Shown: in pieces, positions 51,324-61,471 of the stretch
How positions within the stretch are numbered: the stretch's first letter is position 1
Layout: the number at the start of each line of letters is the position of its first letter
Source of the DNA: Mesostigma viride
Lineage: Eukaryota; Streptophyta; Mesostigmatophyceae; Mesostigmatales; Mesostigmataceae
Assembly: GCA_009746045.1 (NCBI GenBank)
Contig: RPFO01000165.1
Coordinates: 7,004,034 to 7,068,033 of the forward strand
Length of the DNA: 64,000 bases
Direction: 5' to 3'
Translations under genes and position numbers: made by a program
The notes under the pieces: model-generated
The model's database searches: none
What the model saw: only the letters and a program-made list of their open reading frames with translations
Told to the model about the DNA's origin: nothing

Positions 51324-52159
51324 TCACTTCTTATTCTTGCTCCTTGCTTCTGCTTCCAATTTCTGCTCTTCTGTTTTGGACTTCTTCCTCTTTGGATCGA
51401 TGGACATCGCAGGTGCCCACTTTGCCACATCATTCCAACTCTTTCCGTCCATCAGAGTCACCACCTTCTTCACATAGTCCAAAGGCATCCAGAACTTGCC
51501 CCGATGCAACTTTCCGCCCTCTGTCTCTTCTGGAAAAAACTTCATGCAAACGTCCCTCCATTTCCGATCGTATCCACCTACCTGCCCGTACAACTTCACC
51601 TCCTGTAACTTGGTATACTTTTGCTTTTCCCTACTCGCATTGGCCCTTCTCATGGTGTTCTCGGCCCACCCATCAATCCAGAAGCACTCCGGTGCTCCGT
51701 GTTTCTGTTCCCCGTCCATAAGTCTCATCCACAGCGTAGGCTTCTCATAAGGCTCTTGGCTCTGCGCATTCGCTTCCACCCCTTCAGACTGAGCAGCAAG
51801 TTTAGCTGCAGGACCGAAGCCCACCGCAGCGTTCGCCCGCACCACATCATTACCTGCGCGTAACCAATCGGCACATCAACGACGGACTAAAGTCAACGTA
51901 GATAGATTGCAAACGAATTAAAAAAAAAATTCAGGATACATGCCACGACCAAAACAGCGATTTCCTCACCCTTTCTTATTCCTTTCGGAGCTCGAGTAGC
52001 AGCTGTCTTGGGTCGAGACGAGCCGGAAGACTTGGAGGGCGCGGCAGGCTTCTTCCTTCCCTCAGACGTCGCTCTGCGAGTTGACCCTCCTGCCCCTCCA
52101 CCCCTTGCCCTTCCATCACCCCTTCGCCTCCCTCCATCTTCCTCCTCCTCGTCGTCATC

Positions 52160-52345
52160 CCCGTCCTCCTCCTCCTCCCCCTCCTCCTCCTCCTCCTCCT
52201 CCTCCTCCTCCTCCTCCTCCTCCGCCTCCTCCTCCTCCTCCTCCTCCTCCTCCTCCCCTCCTCCCCCTCCTCCCCCCCTCCCCCTCGTCCCCCTCTCCCC
52301 TCCTCCCCCTCCTCCCCCTCCTCCTCCTCCTCCTCGGAGGAGGAG
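52160..52345. repeat. (CCT)n/(GGA)n microsatellite in the last large exon of copy B
   Basis: About 60 triplets, almost pure. Read in one frame it gives poly-Glu, in another poly-Arg. Frame on its two sides differs, so length slippage here has probably broken the gene. Confidence 0.9.
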
Positions 52346-52555
52346 GATGATGATGACTCGACTGGCTGCCTTCGAAGCTCTTTCTTGGGATACTTTGAAA
52401 CGCGCGTAGGCGCGGAAGGAGCGACAGGCCGGGCAGAAGCGCCAGGCTCAGCTTCATCTTCGTCGTCCGAGATTTGAACAACTGCCTTTCGAAGCTTTTT
52501 GGAAGGGTGTGACTCCGGCTGCGGCTGGACAGACGGCCGCTGCCCACCCTTCCCT

Positions 52556-52695
52556 TTGTCCCGCGTCTTCTGCGGTGACGACTTCTCTCCCCCCTTAGAC
52601 GTCTTCTGCGGTGACGACTTCTCTCCCCCCTTAGACGTCTTCTGCGGTGACGACTTCTCTCCCCCCGTAGACGTCGCTCTGCGAGTCGACCCTCC
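52556..52695. repeat. 36-39-bp coding repeat in copy B with exonic palindrome
   Basis: Three units encode GGEKSSPQKTSK. Next to them, 52,671-52,694 is a palindrome relative (on the minus strand GGGTCGACTCGCAGAGCGACG), and a second almost identical one is at 52,065-52,088. Both are translated GSTRRATS. Confidence 0.7.
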
Positions 52696-54382
52696 TTCCT
52701 TTCCCTGTCCCTCGCCTCCCTCGTCCCCATCCGAATCTCCTTCCGCGTCATCCTCAGCCTTCCTCTTCTTCGCCAATGACGTCCACGAGACGTCAGGCAT
52801 CTTCCCCATCCGAACCAGTAAGTCTTCGAAGCCATCCAATGACTTCTTTCCGCCAAAAACGACCACGATGGGACGCAACTCCTCGAAAAACTGCGTCGCT
52901 AGCTCGATAAGCTTCCTGTGGTAACCGGAAGCTCGTTCGACAGTTGTCTTTTTTGGAGGAACCATAAAGAGGTCATGGTCACCCCACCAGAAGTCCTTGA
53001 AGGACGTCCACTTGCGGCCGAACTCACCATCCAAATTCAGGATTCTACAGCACGGTAGTGGCGTCAGGCCATCGTCTTGCCTCGCGAAAGTGGATGGGAA
53101 GCCCTCACCGTCGCCCACCGCCACCTCCGCCGCCACCCTCCTCACAAATGCCTTCTTCCTGTCAGGGCCGCCTTTAGGGAGACTATGAGAAGAATACCAG
53201 ACGGTCATCTTATCCCAGGAAATGCTGCGCCAGTTATACTCAATCGGCTCAGCACTTTTCTCTTCCACCTTCTCCCCCCCTTTCCCTGCAACTTTCTCCT
53301 TCGCCTCAACAACCGCCTCCTTCTTCCCTTCCCCTCCTTCCATCTTTTTTTGATAGTGGAGATACAAGTCCTTGTCCAGAAGGCCGTGCGAACCCTTCAT
53401 GCTGAAGTTCGGAGCGGTTTTGTCGAGGAGATCCACTAGATCGATTTTGCTATCCATCAGATCCTTTCTCGGAATCCTTAGGTGATTGGCAAGACCTTCG
53501 GACTTTAAGAGGTAGGCGACATTGCGCGTGATGATGACGGCCTTCTCCCAAAATGCAAGGAATCGATCGACGACGTCCTTGTTCCTTGGCATCCGCCCAA
53601 GTAGTCGAAGCCGAACACCTCTTCAAATAAGCGAGAAGCCTTGTACTCCATATCAGCCCCCCCCTTACATTCGCCATCCAAGTCGGGCTTTTCCTGAAAC
53701 TTAATAAGGATGAATTGGCGAACGCACTCAAGTACGTCCTTGGCCAACTCCACCAACTTTGACAGCTTTTCGGGCCCAACCTCCCCACTCATGATGCATT
53801 CACACACAGCGTCCATCATCGGAAACGACGCCAGGTTCCTTACAGACGTCCAGGACACCTTTTGCCCCTTCTTGGTGCCCTCGGCGTTAGCGAACCGGCA
53901 TCTGAGAGTCATAGTCTCCTCAGAAGCTGGTGTGACGTCATTCTCATCATCCGGCCTGGCCTTTGTGAGGCGCAGGAAGGTGTTCGCCAGAACTCGATTG
54001 TAATTTGAAATTTGGGAAGGTTGGGCCTTGTTTTTTTTCCGCTCGCCTTCTTCCTCCCTCAACTCCCCCTTATCCTCCTTACTCCCCTCCAAACTCCCTT
54101 CCCTCCCGACTGATTGTTTGGTGGCCGGCAGGATGTACGCCAGCAGGTTCGTGTAATGGCCATCGGGAATAAAATGCCCTTTGCCCTGCTTCACGACGCC
54201 GTGCAAGTACAGCCTGTTGTAATTCCAAACATCCAGAAGCGCCTGCCCAAGCGTCCGATCCGCTACCGCCTGATCTTCGGCATTGGCGCCCTTGGAGATT
54301 TCGAATAGGCGATCCAGCTTCTTCTTCCCAACCTCCTGTCACGAACAGAGGAACGAAAAATTGACACACAAGAACAATTCAA

Positions 54383-54640
54383 GGGTCGACTTGCAGCGTG
54401 ACGTTATGAACGCACGGGAGCGCGAAAAATGGTCTTCAGCGCCGAAATCGGTAAGTTAGGGTCACTCTGCGAAACCACCCCAGAAATATGTCGGGATGAG
54501 AGTTTGACTGCCATTGTCGTTTCTGTGTGCGACTTCCCGCATTTATAATGCATGATAAAGGAAGACTTTTGACATGGTCACTCCACAGTGCGACCCTTAC
54601 TCGACATAACACGACGAAGTGGTGGAACTGCAGCGTCACC
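54383..54640. repeat. Three to four palindromes in the exon 7-8 intron of copy B
   Basis: 54,383-54,403, 54,459-54,481, 54,575-54,597 and a weak one at 54,619-54,640. Arms are of the GGGTCAC/GTGACC type. Confidence 0.7.
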
Positions 54641-55947
54641 ATTGCCATAGATAGAACTACCACTTACAGATATTTCCGGGAACTTTTTACACTCGTCCCA
54701 ATTTGGAAGAAGGTCGGCCCCCCGAAGCAGAATGACGTTCGTTCCCCCGTACCCAGTATGGAATTGTTCCATAAGGGATGAGAAAAGTTTAGCCGCCGCG
54801 GCACTGTCCTTCGCGTTCTCAGACGCTGCCCCCCCTTCACACATTAGTTTCTTAACATGTGTCACACCGGGCGTCCATTCCCCCTCCAATTGCTTGAAAG
54901 ACTTTAAACCCTTGAAATAGTGGTTTCCGTCGACCACCGCATATCGAAGAACGAGATATTCGCCATCAGGATGTTCTTCGTGAAATCTTGGGTCGAATGC
55001 CTTTAAGGAGGCCTGGCTTATTAGGCTGAAGACCTCCCTTGGTTGAAAATCAAAGGGCAGAACGTCGTCTTGTTCCCCGACTCGTGCATAGGTCCGGAAC
55101 TCAACACCTCTCTTGAGGAAAGAAGCGGTGGACTTGGTTCCAAGATACTTCTCAATCTCCTTGTCGGACAAGGGGCGAAAGTAACGCGAGCCCACGAACT
55201 CCGCGTCAGTCCTAGCGCCATGGCATTTTTTCAGCCAATCCCGGTAAGGGCCGGTGGACGTGATGTGTTTGGCGAAGAGGCTTGGCTTGGTTTCCGCAAG
55301 CGCTTGAAAGGCGAACTGCCACACAGGGATGCACACCTTAAAATGCAAACTGTTTGTCTTTGCATTCAGCAAGATGCGCCCGTTCTCCCTGAACACCTCA
55401 TCGCTTAGCAACCGCTGCCTCATGTTGTCAGGCAAAATCAGCCCGTTGACGGTGTGAATGCGCATGCTATTGCAACCGGTATCGATGAAGTCACTCGGTC
55501 GAATCCAACGGGATTCCCGCACAGCATTCGCGTCCCGAATGGCTTTGTCCCTGATCTCCTTCTCGGAGTCCACGGTCGTTGCCATCTTCCAATCTTTGAT
55601 GATCGGCTCCTTGTCCACCTTTCCACTACTCGTCAGGATCCCCTCCTTGAAGAGCTTTGAAAGTGCTTTCAGAAGCTCAAGAAAAGGGGAGAAGGTAGGC
55701 CACTTTAATATATCCGACGCCGGCGCCTTGCCCCTGGCTTCGACGTAGTTAAGCATCTCCTTGACGAGTGCAAAAACGGCATCATTGCCGGCCAACCTTC
55801 CGTCACCGTCTCCTTCCCCCTCGGCACCCTGAACGAAGGCATTGACGAACATGAGACAAGAAAGCAATAAATAGTTTAACGTATGCATATAGTCCGCGAG
55901 CGTAGGAAAATCTCAGAGTAGGGTGCTAAGAACACAGAAGGTAAAAA

Positions 55948-56202
55948 GGGTCACTCCACGGAGCTACCCCTCTGAATCTAAATCACCAAAAACGCACCGC
56001 TTCCTTTTCTCCCGCCTTCTTCCCCTTCTTTCCTTTTCCGCCTTTCTCCCCCTCGCCACCCTGGAGGAAGGCATTGACGAAGATGAGACAGGAAAACAAT
56101 AAATAGTTTAACGTTTGCAAATAGTCGGCGTGCAGACAAAAAATACCGAATAGGGTGCAAAGCACGGAGAAGGTAAAAAGGTTCACTCCACAGAGCTACC
56201 CC
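55948..56202. repeat. Palindromes in two duplicated introns of copy B
   Basis: 55,948-55,970 and 56,180-56,202, each in a short intron (55,997-55,829 and 56,231-56,061). The two introns are near copies of each other (shared CGTTAAACTATTTATTG and AATGCCTTC), so one exon-intron unit was duplicated in tandem. Confidence 0.75.
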
Positions 56203-56816
56203 TCTAAATCTAAATTCCGCAAAAAACGCACCTCTTCCTTTTCTCCCGCCTTCTTCCCCTTCTTTCCCTTCCCGCCCTTCTCCCCCCGGCCGCGTCATCC
56301 TCCCCCTTATCCTTCCCCTTCTCCTTTTTATCCGCATCCCTCTTCTTTTTGGACGCTTTTGCCTGACCCTCAAGCAGCTTCGCCCGTTCACGATCCCTTC
56401 TCTTGAGATCCACTTCATGAACTTGATGACCTTGTCCACCTTCGCCTCCGTGTACGCCTTTGGTTTCCACTTGAACTTTTCGGTGCCCTTGGACTTGACT
56501 TGGTTGACAAAATCATAGGCCAGGTCACCGTTGAAGGTGTCAGATTGCATTGCGAAATCGGCCGCCGCCTCAACGCGTAGTTGGGTGAGATACTTGCGAA
56601 ACTCCCCGGCACCCATCGTAACATCCTTAGGGGGATTGCCTAGGATGAGTCGCCAATATCACAGATAGTCTGCACCTTCTTCTTCTGCAATAAGCTTTAG
56701 GTAAGCTGCTTGGAGTGTCGTCGTCGCCTTTTTTTAGCCTGCTGGAAGGTATACCAACAACACACAACATACACATGAAGCGAAATGTATTAAGAAGAGT
56801 AATCTGAACTCTGGCA

Positions 56817-59064
56817 TCCTAGCTCTGCAGCGCGACCTTCAGCGTTAAAAACTTAAAAAACATTGTACAAACCTTTGCCTTCCCCTTCCCCTTCGGAGTT
56901 GGCTCGGGCTCATTTTCTTCCTCCTCCTCCTCCTCCTCGTGCTCCTCCTCCTCTTCCTCCTCGTCCACCTCCTGCTCCTTCTCCTCCTCTTCCTTCTCGT
57001 CCACCTCCTGCATGAAAAAAAAATAATAATAATTCAGACGATGACATAAAAAAAACGAGCATTAATTTTGTTTTAACGTTGCTCTGCGGAGCGACCCCAA
57101 CCCTAAGCTTGAACAGTAAAATGAAACAAATTTCCTACCTCTACGTTCTCCGTCCCCATCCCTTCGACCTCTTCGAAAGGTTGATCGTCATCCTGCAAGA
57201 CGAAACGTGCGTTCAGATAAATATACAAAGTCAGTCAAAACAGGAACTATTTCTTGAATATCCTATCTTCACAAATCGACCCCGAACCTTTAGCGGCATT
57301 TGCTTACCTCCGGTTCCACGCTGAAGGACTTTGTCCCTCAAAACATGGAATGTCACCCTCCTGGCGGGAAGGAGAGCAAGAAATGCGTTCATCGTTAGTA
57401 ACAATTTTCAACAAAAGAAATACACAACACTAATCTAAACGGACTGAATAAAAATGTACACAAATGTCAATAATTACCTCAATGTCAAATCTCCACTCCC
57501 GCAACACTTGTCCGATCGGCCACATCTCAGATGGAGTTGTGTGGCTCAGTTCGTTTTCGAAAAACGTCCGAAGAAAAAACAAGTGAGATAGCATGTCCTG
57601 ACTCCATGATTTCTCGTTTATGTTCGCCGTCACTAACGACAGGCAGTCGTCGATCCCCTTGTACTCAAGCCATGCGACAACCTCCTTTCGTGGGGGCTCA
57701 TACTGTCCGGCCATGTCGAACTCCCCACTCTGACGAAAACGCAGGATCTCATCCTCGCACAACTGAAGAAACAATTCAACAGCTCGACTCGGAAGAATAG
57801 GGTCTGGGTTCACCCTAAACTGCGCCATCCACACTGAATACGACGAAAGGAAGTGCGATCTAACCCCATCCAAATCTTCAATCACTTCCGAACCAGCCCT
57901 GAACAACTCGGGAGATACCGAGTGGTCCATGGCGATCAGAAAGTCGCCGAAGACATCCCAGTCGAACTGTGCAGCCTTGAACCCTTTCTTCAAGAGCAGA
58001 TTGACATCCGTTTCCGTCAGCGGGGAGGTGTCCCAATCCTCACCTGTCTTCCCCTGCTCTAGGACCTGGTACATTTCCCACCTGCAGACAGATATGATGA
58101 TGTCAAAATACTCGTGTGACAATGGGTGCTGTCTCGTGTCCTTGCAGTACTGTTTGGTCGCACAAGACAGCTTGATCCAGACGAGCAGGCTTCGAGGAAC
58201 ATAAGCTGTAACATCCGCTGCGTCGGGTATCGTTGACCCGCACTCGGTAACAAGCAACTCAAAGGTGTCGAAAAGAGATGCAATTTCTTTCCCCTTTAAC
58301 CTTTTGCCTCGAAGGCTCCGCCCCATGACTTCGAACAAAAGATCACGAAGTGTTGGATCACTCCAAGGGTTCATTCTCATCAGACCCGACTGAATCCTCT
58401 CATGCCAGACACCGTCATCGATCGCAACTTCGATCTCCTTCGACACAAAGGTGCTCAAGAACGACTTGGCGTCATCGTTCAGATGTTTTTCGTAAGTCGT
58501 CAACCATGACTTCCAAGTTTCCAAGCCCCTCAACTGGATCGGCTGCACACAGGTCCACAAAACGAAAAAAAAGCATAATCGGAAAAAAAGTTTAGGGTCA
58601 CTCTGCGAAGTGACCCTTCATAAAAAAATCTCAAACAGAACGAACGACTAACTGACATGCACTATGAAGCGGCGAAAAAATTATTAGCTCACCCGCAATT
58701 TCTCCTCCCCACTCCCAACCTCGGCGTTCCCCTGAGACTCTGTCTCATCTCCCCCTTTCTTCCTCTGGATGCAGCAAGACAGAGGAAAGCATACTCGTTG
58801 AAAAAGTTTAGGGTCACTCTGCGAAATGACCCTCCATAAATTAATCACACATGCGAAGGAAACGGCAACTCAGAAATGATGGACAAATGAACAAAGAACA
58901 AAGGCGAAAAACACAGGATTACTTATCGCTCACCTCCGTTGTTGTCCCGCTCTTCTTGGGATCCTCTGACTTCTTTTCGTCTGCCCCCCGCTTCCTCTGA
59001 AATCAAAACAACAGGGAAAAGCATACTTGTTGGTTCAGGTTAGGGTCACTCTGCGAAATGACCC
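56817..59064. repeat. Palindromes in five further introns of copy B
   Basis: 56,817-56,838, 57,079-57,098, 58,595-58,617, 58,811-58,832 and 59,043-59,064, one per intron. The site at 58,595 is a perfect stem (GGGTCACT and AGTGACCC around CTGCGA). The introns at 57,477-57,193 and 51,969-51,854 have none. Confidence 0.78.
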
Positions 59065-60697
59065 ATTCATGGTCAGACGAGCTTAGCAGAGATAAGGAAT
59101 AACGAAACCGTTAAAAAAAACACGCACACTAATGGGGGTAAAAACTGTTTCTCACCTGAGACGGCTCCGTACCCTCCTTCTCCGAGACCCCCGCGGTCTT
59201 CCCATCCACCTCCGTCGACTTTTCTGCAGCCTGCGCCTTCCTGCGCTCCTCCTCAAGTTTGGCTTGGTATTTCAGGCGTGCCGCCACACCCGCCTCCATC
59301 ATCCTCTTCCCCTCCTCCTGCACCTTCCTCTTCGCCTTTGCCTCCTCGTCCTTCTTTTTCCTTTCCTCATTCGCCTTTCTCTCCTTTTCGTCCCGCTCCC
59401 ACGACGCCCTCCTCTTCCTGCGCTCCGCCTCCTCCATCTCCGCAGCTTCCATTTCTGCCTGCTTCGCCTCTCGCTCTGCCCTTTCCTTCTTCACCCATTC
59501 CCTCTGCTCCCTTTCCAGGAGCTCCTGGGCGGCCTTCCGTTCCTTGTCCTTTTTCTCCAGATTCACCAGATCTTCGGCGTGCTGCGTTGCCTGATCCAGA
59601 TAAGAAGTCAGAAGTGCCATGCGGTCATTCCTTCTCTTTCTTTCCTCCTCCGGAAGATCCTCCAGTGGCCTTGGGTCTGCCTTGTCCCTGTCCTCCATGC
59701 TGATCAGGAGGTCAATGTTCTTCTGCAGATCACGCAGGAACCGCTCATGGTCATCCTCCTTCTCCTCCCATTCCGCTCTTGCTTTCTTTCTTGCCTGTGG
59801 GGAGCGGCTCCTCGGAGGTGAGTTTGACGACCGGCGCTTGGGTGGCGACCGGCGCTTGGGCGGAGACTTCCGACCTGGAGACTTTGCAGGCGACTTGGGC
59901 GGTGATCGGGACTTGGAGGTCGCCCCCTTCTTTGGAGGGGAGCTTTGGGGAGACGCGGGCTGCGAGCTGGGCTGTGAGGTCGACGCCTCGGGTAGGGACC
60001 TTGAAGGAGACCTGGGCGACGTGCTGACCTTCGAGGTCGAAGCCTCGTGGTGGGACCTTAGAGGTGACTTGGGCGGCGGGCTGCCCTGCTCAGACGCCTC
60101 GTGGTGGGCCCTTGGAGAAGACTTGGGCGGCGAGCTGGGCTTCGAGGTAACCACCTCGACGGGGGCGGACCTCGGCGAGTTTGAGGTCGACTTCCCGCGG
60201 ACGGGGGACTCCTTGTTGATGGCGGGCCGCTGGGGAGACTGTGGAGACACAACGGAGCTGGACCCAGCCCCGGCAGCCTGTGCCTCAGGTGCGGGCCGCT
60301 GAGGAGACTGTGGAGACACAACGGAGCTGGACCCAGCCCCGGCAGCCTGTGCCTCAGGTGCGGGCCGCTTGGGAGATTTGGAGGCCGACGCCTCCACGGA
60401 GCTTGGCCCAGCCCCGGCAGCAAGCATTGTTGACAGAGGAGGAAACTCCTCTACGCCCTTGGGCGGAGAGGCGGGTGGCGTACTATACTTAGGAGACTCG
60501 CTCGTCGACTTGACCTTGTCGACATAGGTGGCCCTCTCCACCTCTTTTCCCTTCTGAAGCAAGGAGGCCCTCTCCTGCTCCTCCTTTTCCTTCTGAAGCT
60601 GAACTTCCCTCTCCTTCTCTTGTTCCTTCTGCGGCAAATAAGGAAAAACAAATAGACCAATGTCGGATGAAGAAAGTGTAAATTCGCATCAGCGTGA

Positions 60698-61437
60698 GGG
60701 GTGGCGCTGCAGCGCTACCCTAAGAAGAAACAAGGATGAAATCCCATTCAGGTTTGGGGAAAAAAAAATCGAAGATGTAACTAATGTCAGGGAAGGGGTT
60801 ATTCTGTAGCGAGACCCTTCCGCAAAATAAGACATAAGAACCATGTTAAGGAACGACCCTACCAACAAAATATAGCATATAAATATTTCATGGAAGGGTG
60901 ACTCGGCAGCGCGACCTTACAACAAAAATGTGATTGAATAACGTATCTTGGAAAGGTGACTCTGCAGCGCTACCCTACAAACAAAATGTTATTGAATAAC
61001 GTATCTGGAAAGGGTGACTCTGCAACGCGACCCTACAACCAAAATGTGATTGAATAACGTATCTTTGAAAGGTGACTCTGCAGGCTACCCTACAAACAAA
61101 ATGTTATTGAATAACGTATCTGGAAAGGGTGACTCTGCATCGCGACCCTACAACCAAAATGTGATTGAATAACGTATCTTGGAAAGGTGACTCTGCAGCG
61201 CGACCCTACAAACAAAATGTTATTGAATAACGTATCTTGGAAAGGTGACTCTGCAGCGCGACCCTACAAACAAAATGTTATTGAATAACGCATCTTGGAA
61301 AGGTGACTCTGCAGCGCGACCCTACAAACACTGAATGGAAGTTTGCATTGTGAGGGGGTCACTCTGCAGCGCGACCTTACAAACAAAGACTGCGACATTG
61401 CGCAAGGGTAGGGGTCACTCTGCAGAGCGACCCTACC
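60698..61437. repeat. Palindrome array 5' of copy B
   Basis: Single sites at 60,698-60,720 (GGTGGCG, CTGCAG, CGCTACC) and 60,797-60,822, then about nine tandem units of roughly 60 bp from 60,890 to 61,437. Each unit carries GGTGACT, CTGCAG, CGCGACC and a spacer with ACAAAATGTTATTGAATAAC. It mirrors the upstream cluster of copy A in position, but the arm sequence is of the copy-B type. Confidence 0.85.
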
Positions 61438-61471
61438 CAAAAACAATACTAACCACTCCCAAAAAAATCAC

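Larger units (their letters stand above)
51324..60628 (-). pseudogene. Large gene of unknown function, copy B (paralogue of copy A)
   Basis: Exons on the minus strand: 60,628-59,156; 58,996-58,934; 58,764-58,693; 58,542-57,478; perhaps 57,352-57,300; 57,192-57,139; 57,007-56,873; 56,741-56,232; 56,060-55,998; 55,828-54,668; 54,335-51,970; 51,853-51,324. The first listed exon starts after an acceptor, so an earlier exon exists. Domain order equals copy A: Ser/Pro repeats (SPQSPQRPAPEAQAAGAGSS), Glu/Arg coiled coil, helical domain ending MWPIGQVLREWRFDIE, acidic exon, FRKYLTQLRVEAAADF domain, ESRWIRPSDFIDTGCNSMRI domain, GKGHFIPDGHYTNLLAYILP domain, a (Glu/Arg)n tract, and a last exon (LWMRLMDGEQKHGAPECFW) that copy A lacks. 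Frames are broken near 56,650, near 56,430, near 53,585 and within the GGA repeat (52,160-52,350). Identity to copy A is roughly half of residues, so the duplication is old. Function is unknown. Confidence 0.65.

Noticed and set aside
7690-61437. Recurring peptides such as GVSLQLDP and GSRCSET in many frames, at first taken for a protein motif
   Set aside because: They are translations of the intronic palindrome in frames that read through introns.
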